Assembly: GCA_965646445.1 (NCBI GenBank)
Contig: CBFFZW010000003.1
Location: 1-64,000 of the forward strand
Source of the DNA: UBA11524 sp965646445
GTDB lineage: Bacteria; Bacillota; Clostridia; Christensenellales; Aristaeellaceae
Length of the DNA: 64,000 bases
Direction of reading: 5' to 3'
Shown here: positions 52,260 to 60,182 of the stretch, piece by piece
Layout of the letters: each line of letters begins with the position of its first letter
Numbering within the stretch: the first letter of the stretch is position 1
The notes under the pieces: generated by a model
What the model was told of the DNA's origin: nothing
Database searches by the model: none
Seen by the model: the letters and a program-made list of their open reading frames with translations, nothing else
Program-made: the position numbers and the translations under genes

Positions 52260-53693
52260 TCAGCGCTTCATGTAGGGGGTATATGCCTTTTTGGCGATCA
52301 CCCGCAGATCAAGCCACGCGGCGACTTCCATCAGCACCGCGGTCTGGTCGCCTGTCCCCAGGGTAAAGTGATGGGGCAGGGACTGATCCAGCACCGTGGC
52401 CGCCATCTCCCGGGCAGTGCAGGGCTCGCCGGCCACCGTCAATTTCCCCATCCAGCCGCGGCTGCCGATGAAACTGGGCTTGCTTTCGTCCAGGAACTCG
52501 CCGCCGCACACCAGCAGCTGATCGAAATTGCCGGTCATGCGCCCCACCGTAACGGCCTGCGGCCTGAACACCATGTCCCTGGCCACGCCGCAGCAGATGG
52601 GCGGCTCGTTGGGAATGTGCGCCTTGCCGGAATAGTTGCCGCCCAGGGAATACCCTTTCTCGCTGCAAAACACCTCCGCCGCGGGGCCGCAGTGCCACAT
52701 GAGCACACTCTCGTCCCGCTCATCAAAGGCGGACATGTCCATGCACATGGCGGATTTGCCTGTGATTTCCTGAAGCATCAGCATGCTCACCGCGCTGGGA
52801 ACATCGCCCTCGCAGGCCGTGGGCACCAGCGCGTCGTTCATCGCCGCCACCACGGAGCAGATGGAATAATCATATTTCGCCATGAACTTAGGCCAGCAGG
52901 AGACGGCCATGGCGTCGTAGCCATATTCGGCGATGAAGTCCCTGTACGCCTTGAGGAAGCGGGCGTTCATCATCCTGTGACGCACGGAGCAGGGCTGAAC
53001 GCCCAGCCTGGCCTTGCGCTCATAGGCCTCGGCCAGCGCGGCGATCTCGCTTTCGGAATAGGACATGGCGCGGTCGCCGATCTCATCGAACTCATGCAGC
53101 CGGTTGAATTCCATGCCCTCAAACCGCCTGAGCATGTCGCGCTCGTCAAAATACAGGTCATTGAAGCCCGGCGCGACGCCGCCGATCAGGGCGATTTTGG
53201 CCCCGCGCAGACGCTTGATGGCCTTCAGGGCCTTGATGGTCACGGTCATGCGCTCCGCGAAAATCGCGTCCTCCACGTTGCCGAAGAACCACTTGACCGG
53301 GATGCGGTCATGGGGATAGTAGCTTTTGATGATGGCCATGTGCATATTGATGGAGCAGAAGGAATTGAACTGCACAACGCCATCCTCCGCGCCCTCGGGA
53401 ATGGCCCATTCGCCCAGGGGATAGCCCGCCTTGGCATAGACCATGGCCAGGAAACCGGCCGAATAGCTGGTATTCTGCACCAGCAGGAAATCCGGCTTTT
53501 CCATGTGGACGGCATTGAGCGAACGCACAGCGTCCTCCTGGGTAATGACGTTTTCGGGATAGACCGCCAGCTCGGCGTCCAGGCCCTTCAAAAACGCCGC
53601 CAGCTCCTCCGCCGCCCTGCGGAAACGGCCTGCCTTGTCGCCGGGAAAGCTGAGCTGGCTTGTGCCGATCAGCATGACCTTGAAATCCATCAT
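52260..53693 (-). CDS. FucI/AraA-fold sugar isomerase-like protein
   Basis: A 477-residue protein of the L-fucose/L-arabinose isomerase fold group. Features include the N-terminal VMLIGTSQLSFPG strand, KIALIGGVAPGFNDL, a mid-chain CWPKFMAKYDYSICS and the C-terminal HFTLGTGDQTAV segment, which matches the FucI C-terminal region. Many members of this broad group have unknown substrates, so I give no reaction. It is first of a unit with the ROK kinase and the GatZ-like protein, suggesting the order isomerase, kinase, aldolase. A GGAAGG site precedes the start codons clustered at 53690-53699. Confidence 0.75.
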   Translation of the reverse strand: MMDFKVMLIGTSQLSFPGDKAGRFRRAAEELAAFLKGLDAELAVYPENVITQEDAVRSLNAVHMEKPDFLLVQNTSYSAGFLAMVYAKAGYPLGEWAIPEGAEDGVVQFNSFCSINMHMAIIKSYYPHDRIPVKWFFGNVEDAIFAERMTVTIKALKAIKRLRGAKIALIGGVAPGFNDLYFDERDMLRRFEGMEFNRLHEFDEIGDRAMSYSESEIAALAEAYERKARLGVQPCSVRHRMMNARFLKAYRDFIAEYGYDAMAVSCWPKFMAKYDYSICSVVAAMNDALVPTACEGDVPSAVSMLMLQEITGKSAMCMDMSAFDERDESVLMWHCGPAAEVFCSEKGYSLGGNYSGKAHIPNEPPICCGVARDMVFRPQAVTVGRMTGNFDQLLVCGGEFLDESKPSFIGSRGWMGKLTVAGEPCTAREMAATVLDQSLPHHFTLGTGDQTAVLMEVAAWLDLRVIAKKAYTPYMKR

Positions 53694-53821
53694 CAACATC
53701 CTTCCGTTGCGCAGATAGAACTTCGATCAAGTCCGGTGGATGGCGCCATTTTTCACGCGCCGTATCTGTTTGACTTCATCAAATCTCCTCGGCTTCAGTT
53801 TACAGGGCCGCGCAATCCTCT

Positions 53822-53878
53822 GTAAATAAATATTGTGTCTCTTGTTGTACAATCGTGCACAAATGTGTTCAATCATTC
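53822..53878 (-). promoter_or_regulatory. Shared 57-bp regulatory element, copy 1
   Basis: Matches 56395-56451 without gaps at 46 of 57 positions. Both begin (plus strand) with GTAAATAAATATTGTG, then share TTGTTG and GTGCACAAA, and end in ATCATTC. The centre TTGTAC-AATC-GTGCACAA is an imperfect inverted repeat. It lies upstream of the isomerase gene and is probably an operator/promoter. Confidence 0.7.
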
Positions 53879-53950
53879 ATTGCCGCACAATCACCATGGG
53901 CCCGCAGGGACGTGCGGCAGACAAGCCCTCCGTCTTGTTGATCCTCCATA

Positions 53951-53990
53951 CAAAAGCGCGGGCACGCCCGTTGACAGAGCCTGCCCGCGC
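53951..53990 (-). terminator. Terminator for the GH36 gene
   Basis: GCGCGGGCA / TGCCCGCGC stem followed by TTTTG on the minus strand, 20 bases after the stop. Confidence 0.8.
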
Positions 53991-54010
53991 CAAGATAACC
54001 CGCGCCTGCC

Positions 54011-56314
54011 TTATATCGTTTTCTTGTGCCGATCCAGCCGCAGAGCCCACCGGGCGGTTCCGTCCCCGCCCATGACCGTCTTCACGCGAACGACACCCGG
54101 CTGGCTGATTTCCCATTCACAGCCCACAGCCTCCTCGGGGCCGCGATTGTCGGGCATGGAAAGATACAGCGTCATGCCGGTTCCCGCAGGAGCCTCGCAT
54201 ACGCCGGAGACGGTTTGACTTTCGGCCTCATAGCGGTAGGCCTTCACGCCGAAGGCCTCGGTCACATGACGGTCGGCGCCCAGGAGCATGGGCGCAAGCG
54301 AGTCAAGCTCCTTCACCGTCAGCAGCACACAGCCGCTGGCGGACAGCACGAAAGGCATGCCGTCGTAAAGCTCATAGACCCTGCCGTCCCAGAAGCTCTT
54401 GGCCAGGTAGCGTTTGGCGGGGTTCAGGCCAAGCAGCGCGAACGCCGCGGTCACGGTTTTCTGCCGCAGGCTGTCCCAGCTGAAAAACGCGATCATGCTG
54501 TACTGTCCCCCGGCGTTTTCGCCGTCCAGCTTCCATACGGCAGGCCGCTGGGCGCGGCAGATGTCCAGAGGCCTGGCGCAGGGGCCGTGGACAGGCAGCA
54601 TCCGGGTGTAAATGTGCCAGCGCTCCGGGCTCACAAAGTCGATGACGCCGCCCGTGAAAAGGCTGTATCCGGCCAGTCCGCACCAGGTTGTCCAGCTGCG
54701 GACGCGATCCAGCGATCCGAAAAAGCGGATGCGGTTGTTCGCGCTGCCCTGATTTCCCCACACAAAGGGGGTGATGTCGGGATCAAAAAATTCACTGTCC
54801 AGGGCGAAGACCTTGCGGTGCAAAAAATACAGGGAGGTGAGCGGGCCCACCAGATCCTCCTCGGCGCCGCCGCGCCAGTCATCGGCGGGCCGGTAGCTGT
54901 CCGCGATGCCCATGACGCAGCCGGGCATCATCATGCAGGCCTCGATGTACACCTCCGGCCCCACCCGGTCGCGTATGGTCTGAAAGCGTCGGGTCATGGC
55001 CTCGGCGATCGTCACATCATCCCGGTCGGTTTCAAAGTCTGACAGGTTGAAATCGAACATGAGATAATCGTAGCCCCACTTTTTCACCGCCATTTCCCAG
55101 ATGTCAGCACTGAGCCGCTCGCGCTCATCGCTGCCGGAAATGACGTTGAGGTACGACCGGCACACCAGCGCGTTTTGATAGCCGCGCCCGCGGATCATGT
55201 CGCACATGGCCTTCACGCCGTTGGGGTGATAGGCGGCAAGGTCGCAGGTATCAGGGGTAAAGCCCTGGCGCTCGATCAGCCCGGACAGGCTTTCGCCCTC
55301 GGGCACGGGACGAATCGACTCCTTGCCCGCCCAGTCCCGCCGCCAGAAGATGTTCAGCCCCGAATCCTTGAAGCTGGGGCCGGAGGACGCGCCGCCGAAC
55401 TGCGTCTTGACATACGTCAGCCCATAGGGCTTCACATATCGGTCCAGCACGTCCATCAGCTCCGCGATGCGTTCGTCCGTCAGGGCAATCCGTTCCCATT
55501 GATCGGTATCCGCCTTTTCCTGGCCATAAACGCTGAAAATGCCCGCCGCGCCGCGAATCCGCCGCTGATCGATCCGCATGTATTTCGCCAGCAGGTCGCC
55601 ATAGCGGTCAAAGGTTTCCCACACATTGTCCGCTCGCTCCACAACCACGCGGTTCATCGTGAAGGCCCTGCCCGCCGCCAGACGGTAGGGCGAGCCGTAC
55701 AGGTCGGTTTCCAGGCTTCCGCAGATGGACAGCTCAAAGCCCAGGCGGTTGAGGCTCCCTTCCAGGCGCACAATGGTATTGTTGCGCTCGCCCATGCCGA
55801 ACGCCAGCGCCTCATCCGTCTCGGGATCCAGAAAGGCGTTGGTGTGATAGCTTTCCTTCACCCGGCGGGGATCCAGCTCCGTGTGCAGGGTTTTGGCGTT
55901 GCCCATCCATTTGCCGTTGATGAGCATGACGGCCCGCGTATGGCAGATGCCCTCCGCCCTGACCACGCCGCCCTCCAGTCCGCGCGCGCACAAAGGCGCC
56001 AACGCGGAAAGGAGCATGTCCTCACCGCTTTGATTCTCCACGCGCATCCAGCACACAAAGGTATCGCTGCCCGCGTACAGACCGCCGCTCCATTCCACCA
56101 GCAGCTTTTCAGGCGTTATAAAGGAAAGCCTCCTGCCCTCCAGCCTGCCCACAGGATCCTCCAACACCAGCTCCTGCTGCTTCACCAGCGTCCAGTCGAC
56201 GCTCACGGAACGAACTCGCTGATGAAAATCCACGCCGATGACCGCGTTTTCAATCATGTAGCGAGAGGCATCAACCGAAAACCGTCCATTTTGACACGTC
56301 ATGCCGTTATTCAT
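54011..56314 (-). CDS. GH36-like alpha-galactosidase-type glycoside hydrolase
   Basis: A 767-residue protein with an N-terminal beta-sandwich (about 1-260), a barrel and a C-terminal beta domain, as in clan GH-D. The probable nucleophile is Asp421 in YLMFDFNLSDFE, and SYRPADDWRGG carries a candidate acid/base Asp. The residues before the nucleophile differ from the usual KWD of GH36, so this is a distant member and the substrate may not be an alpha-galactoside. No signal peptide is present. The ATG at 56314 is seven bases after GGAGG; an earlier ATG is too close to that site. The 57-bp element lies about 80 bases upstream. Confidence 0.8.
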   Translation of the reverse strand: MNNGMTCQNGRFSVDASRYMIENAVIGVDFHQRVRSVSVDWTLVKQQELVLEDPVGRLEGRRLSFITPEKLLVEWSGGLYAGSDTFVCWMRVENQSGEDMLLSALAPLCARGLEGGVVRAEGICHTRAVMLINGKWMGNAKTLHTELDPRRVKESYHTNAFLDPETDEALAFGMGERNNTIVRLEGSLNRLGFELSICGSLETDLYGSPYRLAAGRAFTMNRVVVERADNVWETFDRYGDLLAKYMRIDQRRIRGAAGIFSVYGQEKADTDQWERIALTDERIAELMDVLDRYVKPYGLTYVKTQFGGASSGPSFKDSGLNIFWRRDWAGKESIRPVPEGESLSGLIERQGFTPDTCDLAAYHPNGVKAMCDMIRGRGYQNALVCRSYLNVISGSDERERLSADIWEMAVKKWGYDYLMFDFNLSDFETDRDDVTIAEAMTRRFQTIRDRVGPEVYIEACMMMPGCVMGIADSYRPADDWRGGAEEDLVGPLTSLYFLHRKVFALDSEFFDPDITPFVWGNQGSANNRIRFFGSLDRVRSWTTWCGLAGYSLFTGGVIDFVSPERWHIYTRMLPVHGPCARPLDICRAQRPAVWKLDGENAGGQYSMIAFFSWDSLRQKTVTAAFALLGLNPAKRYLAKSFWDGRVYELYDGMPFVLSASGCVLLTVKELDSLAPMLLGADRHVTEAFGVKAYRYEAESQTVSGVCEAPAGTGMTLYLSMPDNRGPEEAVGCEWEISQPGVVRVKTVMGGDGTARWALRLDRHKKTI

Positions 56315-56394
56315 GGGCATTCCTCCTGCATTCTTATCCCCGGCTTGACGCCGGGCGCTCACCGCCTTTAGTGTACATTTCTTCGCCGCGGCCC

Positions 56395-56451
56395 GTAAAT
56401 AAATATTGTGCGGATTGTTGCACATATGTGCACAAACATGTTCGATCATTC
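56395..56451 (-). promoter_or_regulatory. Shared 57-bp regulatory element, copy 2
   Basis: Ungapped match to 53822-53878. Here the centre is a perfect 12-bp palindrome GCACATATGTGC inside TTGTTGCACATATGTGCACAA. It lies upstream of the GH36 gene. The surrounding 56315-56603 gap otherwise holds only the DegV terminator. Confidence 0.7.
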
Positions 56452-56489
56452 AAGCGCGGTATACGACGCCGCTCTCTGTCCGAAAACGC

Positions 56490-56518
56490 AAAAAAACGGA
56501 GAGGCCGCAGCCCCTCCG
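56490..56518 (-). terminator. Terminator for the degV gene
   Basis: CGGAGGGGC-TGCG-GCCTCTCCG followed by seven T on the minus strand. Confidence 0.8.
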
Positions 56519-56603
56519 CCATGCTTTCATTGTGATGAACGCGGAATGCGCCATGCCCTTCATGGCACGAAAAATAACGCTGACACCGAAGGCCCCGCTC
56601 TCC

Positions 56604-57467
56604 TCACCGGGCGTCGCCCAGGAAGAACACCGCCACGGTGCCCGGGCCGGAATGAGCGCCGATGATGGGGCCGATATAGCTCAGCCGGACATCCTGCACG
56701 GGCACCTCGGCGCGGATCATGTCCGCCAGGGCCCGCGCCTCGCTCTCGCAGTCGCCATGGGAGATGAACACCACCTGATCCTCGGGATGAACGATGTTCT
56801 CCTTCACCTTGTCCGCCAGAGCCCGCAGGCTCTTGCGGCGGCCCTGCACCTTCGCCCGGGGGATCAGATGCCCCTCCTTGTCCACATGCAGCACGGGCTT
56901 GATCTTAATCAGCGTGCCCAGGTAAGCGCTGACGGCGGACACGCGGCCGCCCCGCAGCAGGAACATCAGGTCGTCCACGGTGAACCAATGGCACAGCTTC
57001 TGCACATGCGACTCCACCCAGGCGGCGTTTTCGTCAATGCTCATGCCCTTGTCCCGGTTGCGCAGGGCGTAATCCACCAGCAGGCCCTCGCCGGCGCTGG
57101 CGCACAGGCTGTCGATGACGATCAGCTTCCGCTGGGGGAATTCCTCCCGGAGCTCCGCCGCCGCCACGCAGGCCGCCTGACAGGTGCCGGACAGGCCGCT
57201 GGAAAACGCAATGGCCAGCACGTCGTCCCCCTGCTCCAGCAGCGGGCGGAAGGCCTCCTTCCATTCCTCGCTGTTGACCTGGGCGGTGGTAATCACCTTG
57301 CCCTCACGCATCGCCTGATAGATGGCGCGGCTGTTCTCGTCCGTGCCGTCAGGCTTGTAACTCACGCCGTCCATGGTGTAACCCATGTTCAGCGCGAGGA
57401 AATTCGGCTGACTGTCCACATAGGCTTTGGGCATGTCAATGGTGGTTTCCGTTACAATCCAGTACAT
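56604..57467 (-). CDS. DegV-family fatty-acid-binding protein
   Basis: DegV proteins bind a fatty acid and, as FakB, present it to the FakA kinase for incorporation into phospholipid. The 287-residue protein shows the TTAQVNSEEW loop, AFSSGLSGT phosphate-like loop, VIDSLCASAGEG and a late FISHGD motif. This fits the FakB fold. No fakA is in the window. It is monocistronic with its own terminator. Confidence 0.92.
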   Translation of the reverse strand: MYWIVTETTIDMPKAYVDSQPNFLALNMGYTMDGVSYKPDGTDENSRAIYQAMREGKVITTAQVNSEEWKEAFRPLLEQGDDVLAIAFSSGLSGTCQAACVAAAELREEFPQRKLIVIDSLCASAGEGLLVDYALRNRDKGMSIDENAAWVESHVQKLCHWFTVDDLMFLLRGGRVSAVSAYLGTLIKIKPVLHVDKEGHLIPRAKVQGRRKSLRALADKVKENIVHPEDQVVFISHGDCESEARALADMIRAEVPVQDVRLSYIGPIIGAHSGPGTVAVFFLGDAR

Positions 57468-57643
57468 CAGAGGTACCCTCCTTCATCGGATGGAATCAAT
57501 ATATCACCATTGGCTGAAATCGTCAAGAATACCCATCCTATTTTTCAGCTGTTTCTTCTTTGGATTTCCGCACCAAGGTATTTCTTTTTTCCCGAAGCTA
57601 TGGTACAATAGTATATCAGAACTTCCATCAGGAGGTAGCTTTG

Positions 57644-58096
57644 ATGGCGCATCGTCCCCTGCCGAGCCTTTTCGCGCTGCTGTTCGCGGCGGCCATGCTG
57701 CTGATGTGCGGCCTCCTTGGCTGGTACAGTCAGGTACAATACGCGCTGCGCTTCCAGGCGGCGGATGTCGCCCTCAGCCTGGAAACAAGCCGCCAAAGGG
57801 AAGCCAAGCAGCGCTACGAGTACGATCAGGCCGCCGCCGAACTGCCGGATGTCCAGGCCGCCCTGGCGCTGATTCAGCCGGACGTGGAAGCGGTGGAAGC
57901 CCATGAGCAGGCGCTTCGCGACCGCCGCAAGGCCCTGCGCGCCGAGAACAAAACCCTGGCGGAGCAGCTGGCTGCCGCCCAGGCGGATGGCGAAGCCCTG
58001 GCCGCCCAGGCAGAAGCCCTCACGGCGGAGGTCGAGGCCCTGCGCGCCCGGCTTGAAGCCTTGCAGGCCTCCATGGACGGCGTGTCCGATCCCTAA
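57644..58096 (+). CDS. Membrane-anchored coiled-coil protein
   Basis: The 150-residue protein has one N-terminal membrane helix (about residues 8-28) and then a long alpha-helical coiled coil rich in Ala, Glu, Leu and Gln, with regular heptads from about 85 to 145. Topology is probably N-in, with the coil outside. No domain is recognised. GGAGG lies eight bases before the ATG. A TACAAT at 57604-57609 may be its minus-10. It is followed in the same direction by a similar protein, which suggests they interact. Confidence 0.8.
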   Translation: MAHRPLPSLFALLFAAAMLLMCGLLGWYSQVQYALRFQAADVALSLETSRQREAKQRYEYDQAAAELPDVQAALALIQPDVEAVEAHEQALRDRRKALRAENKTLAEQLAAAQADGEALAAQAEALTAEVEALRARLEALQASMDGVSDP

Positions 58097-58181
58097 GGTA
58101 TCCCGCGCGTGCATTCGCGCTGGCATATGCGTTTTGTTTCCCCACGACCCTAAAAAACGCTGAAGGAGGTACCCACATCCC

Positions 58182-58940
58182 ATGAGCGAAAACAAGACCC
58201 GGAAAAACCCGTCCCTCATCGCGCTTTGCGTCGTCCTGCTGGTTGCCGTCATTCTGGCGGTGGTGCTGTTCAACCAGCGCGCCAGCCTGAACAGTCAGGT
58301 GGACGCCCTGAACGCCGACCTGGCCGCCAGCCGTACCGAATGGGAAACCATCGCCGCTGAAAAGGAAACGCTGCTGGCCGACCTGGAGCTTGCCCAGAAC
58401 GACCTGAAGGAAGCCCAGACCTCTCTGGAGGAATCCACCGCCAAGGTGGCCGAGCTGGAAGGGCAAATTGCTGAACTGACCGCCACGGGCGAGTCCGACC
58501 GCGCCGCCCTGGACGAGACCAAGTCCGCCAACACCGACCTGGAAGCTCAAATTGCCGCGCTGACCGCCGAAAAGGATGAGCTGACCGCCGCCATTGATGC
58601 CCTGACCTCCGAAAAGGATGAATTGGCTGCCTCCGTCGCGTCCCTGACCACTGAAAAGGACGAATTGGCCGCCTCCGCCTCCGCCCTGAGCGAGCAGGTA
58701 GAAAGCCTGAAGGCTGATGTCACCGCCAAGGATGAGGCCCTGACCGCATCCGACAAGGCGCTCAAGGACACGCAGGCTGACCTGGCATCCGCCCAGGCCG
58801 AGCTGGAAAAGACCAAGGAACAGCTGGAGCTGCCGCAGGTCACGCCCTCCCCGTCTCCCAGCCCCTCCGTTTCGCCCACGGTGAAGCCTACCGCAAAACC
58901 CACGGCCAAGCCCACCGCGAAGCCTACGCCCAGCAAGTAA
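58182..58940 (+). CDS. Membrane-anchored coiled-coil protein with Pro/Lys tail repeats
   Basis: A 252-residue protein with one N-terminal membrane helix (about 12-30), a coiled coil of about 180 residues, and a low-complexity tail. The coil contains internal repeats of the type LTxEKDELxAS, about three times in tandem. The tail has PSPSPSVSP then KPTAKPTAKPTAKPT, as in wall-spanning linkers. There is no LPxTG motif. A spacer or tether in the cell wall is a fair inference, with no known function. An AAGGAGG site precedes the ATG by ten bases. Confidence 0.82.
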   Translation: MSENKTRKNPSLIALCVVLLVAVILAVVLFNQRASLNSQVDALNADLAASRTEWETIAAEKETLLADLELAQNDLKEAQTSLEESTAKVAELEGQIAELTATGESDRAALDETKSANTDLEAQIAALTAEKDELTAAIDALTSEKDELAASVASLTTEKDELAASASALSEQVESLKADVTAKDEALTASDKALKDTQADLASAQAELEKTKEQLELPQVTPSPSPSPSVSPTVKPTAKPTAKPTAKPTPSK

Positions 58941-58950
58941 ACAGATCAGC

Positions 58951-58988
58951 AGCGCCCCGGTCATCATGCGATGACCGGGGCGCTTTAG
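58951..58988 (+). terminator. Terminator after the coiled-coil genes
   Basis: GCGCCCCGGTCATC-ATGC-GATGACCGGGGCGC followed by TTTA. The left arm recurs as a 17-bp direct repeat at 59233-59249. Confidence 0.85.
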
Positions 58989-58992
58989 GGTG

Positions 58993-59211
58993 TCAACAAA
59001 GTGTCATAAGCCACTTTGTTGAGTTTTGCACTCACTCACTGATCGAACGGCTACGCCATTCTCCCGGCCGCTCGTTCGTGTAAGGAAGCAATTCCTAACG
59101 GAATCGCACGAAAATCGCCGTACAGGGGCTTCGCCCCGTTTAACCGCCCCGAAGGGGCTCGCCGATTTTCGATGGACAGTCAGAGGGCCTGCGGGCCCTC
59201 CGACACCTCCC
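58993..59211 (+). repeat. Composite intergenic repeat, copy C
   Basis: Contains unit alpha (58993-59022), unit beta (59028-59088) and unit gamma (59161-59211) in the same order as copy B read on the minus strand. Between beta and gamma are two further small hairpins, AGGGGC-TTC-GCCCC and GCCCC-GAA-GGGGC. The 315-base gap between the coiled-coil gene and the M28 gene holds only this element, the terminator and the 17-bp direct repeat. Confidence 0.8.
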
Positions 59212-59255
59212 AAGGCTTTTGGGGCAGGCTGTGCGCCCCGGTCATCATGAGCGTA

Positions 59256-60182
59256 CTACAGCTTTTCCGCCAACGAGGCGAAGCGTCGGGTCAGGAAGTC
59301 GATGTTGCCCTGATCGGCCTGGGTATCCCGGCGGGTGTTCAGCCGCGTCACCAGGTAGCCGACACCGGGGCTTCGGCGGCAGGCCAGCACCGCCACGCCG
59401 CATTTGAAGCTGTCCCTGTCGGAGGTGTAGGTGGTCACGCCGTCTTCCACAATGTCCACGGCGCGGTCGTCTTCCTCCCGCATCGCCGCGCAAAGGCGAA
59501 CGTACTCGGGCCGCATGCGGGCTAACTTTTTCCCGATGACCAGGATGGTATCGCCCACACCCACGCAGTCCAGATCGACGATGGTCTTCACATACTGCTG
59601 CTGAAGATGCTCCCTGGCGTAGGCCTTGGAGCCCAGCGCGCCCTTTTCCCCGTCGTCAAACAGGATGAAGGCCACCTTGCCCCGATGCTCCCGTGGGATC
59701 GCGGCCATGGTCTGCATGAGCGCCGCCACGCCGGAGGAATTGTTGTTGACATTTTGCTTGTTAGCCGGGCCCACCTTGGTCAGCAGAAGGCAGCCCAGAT
59801 AGCAGGCCATAAAAATCCACAGCACCGCCTGGGCGCTGGCAATGAACACATCGGCCACCGCCGTCACCAGCAGGGAAACGACCAGCATCAGCGTCACGTT
59901 CAGCAGCTGCCAGGCCAGAAAAACCGGGGCGCTGCGCGGAATCAGCAGGTTGGGCAGCGGGCTGACGGCGGGCGTGTCATAATGCGCGGTGAAGACCATC
60001 GCCGCGTGCTCCGGCTCCCCGATCACCACGCTGCGGTGCTTGATGAAGCGTCCGTTCTCCTCCACCCGAACCTGCCAGCCGTCAGCCTTTGCCTTCTCCA
60101 TGGCCCATTGACGGAAGGCGGTTTTCTGCACCTGGGTATAGCGGATCGGGTGGCTTTCGATCAATTCCTGCAGGATGGTCAT
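59256..60182 (-). CDS. M28-type membrane peptidase paralogue, predicted inactive
   Basis: A 308-residue M28-fold protein collinear without gaps with the next gene. TAHYDT (65-70) and the metal Asp205 in LDCVGVG are kept. However, the bridging Asp is Asn147 (NNNSSG), the catalytic-base Glu is Gly178 (FDDGEKG) and the last zinc His is Asn282 (LNTRRDT). Three of the key residues are therefore lost, and I predict no peptidase activity. Two to three membrane helices (about 86-135) are inserted between the first His and position 147. The ATG overlaps the stop of the active paralogue by four bases, so the two are coupled. A regulatory or partner role is inferred. Confidence 0.85.
   Translation of the reverse strand: MTILQELIESHPIRYTQVQKTAFRQWAMEKAKADGWQVRVEENGRFIKHRSVVIGEPEHAAMVFTAHYDTPAVSPLPNLLIPRSAPVFLAWQLLNVTLMLVVSLLVTAVADVFIASAQAVLWIFMACYLGCLLLTKVGPANKQNVNNNSSGVAALMQTMAAIPREHRGKVAFILFDDGEKGALGSKAYAREHLQQQYVKTIVDLDCVGVGDTILVIGKKLARMRPEYVRLCAAMREEDDRAVDIVEDGVTTYTSDRDSFKCGVAVLACRRSPGVGYLVTRLNTRRDTQADQGNIDFLTRRFASLAEKL

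Larger units (their letters stand above)
53694..54010. other. Intergenic region with shared regulatory element
   Basis: No gene is supported. It holds the 57-bp element at 53822-53878 and the GH36 terminator at 53951-53990. Between the element and the isomerase start is a leader of about 130 bases with no further structure that I can name. Confidence 0.7.

Noticed and set aside
58182..58940. Coiled-coil protein with Pro/Thr tail as a sortase substrate
   Set aside because: No LPxTG-like motif and no C-terminal hydrophobic segment; the anchor is N-terminal.
59026..59250. Short frame whose peptide resembles one at 6081-6332 on the other strand
   Set aside because: The similarity comes from the shared DNA repeat. 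The frames have different ends and no ribosome sites, and the repeat is full of hairpins.
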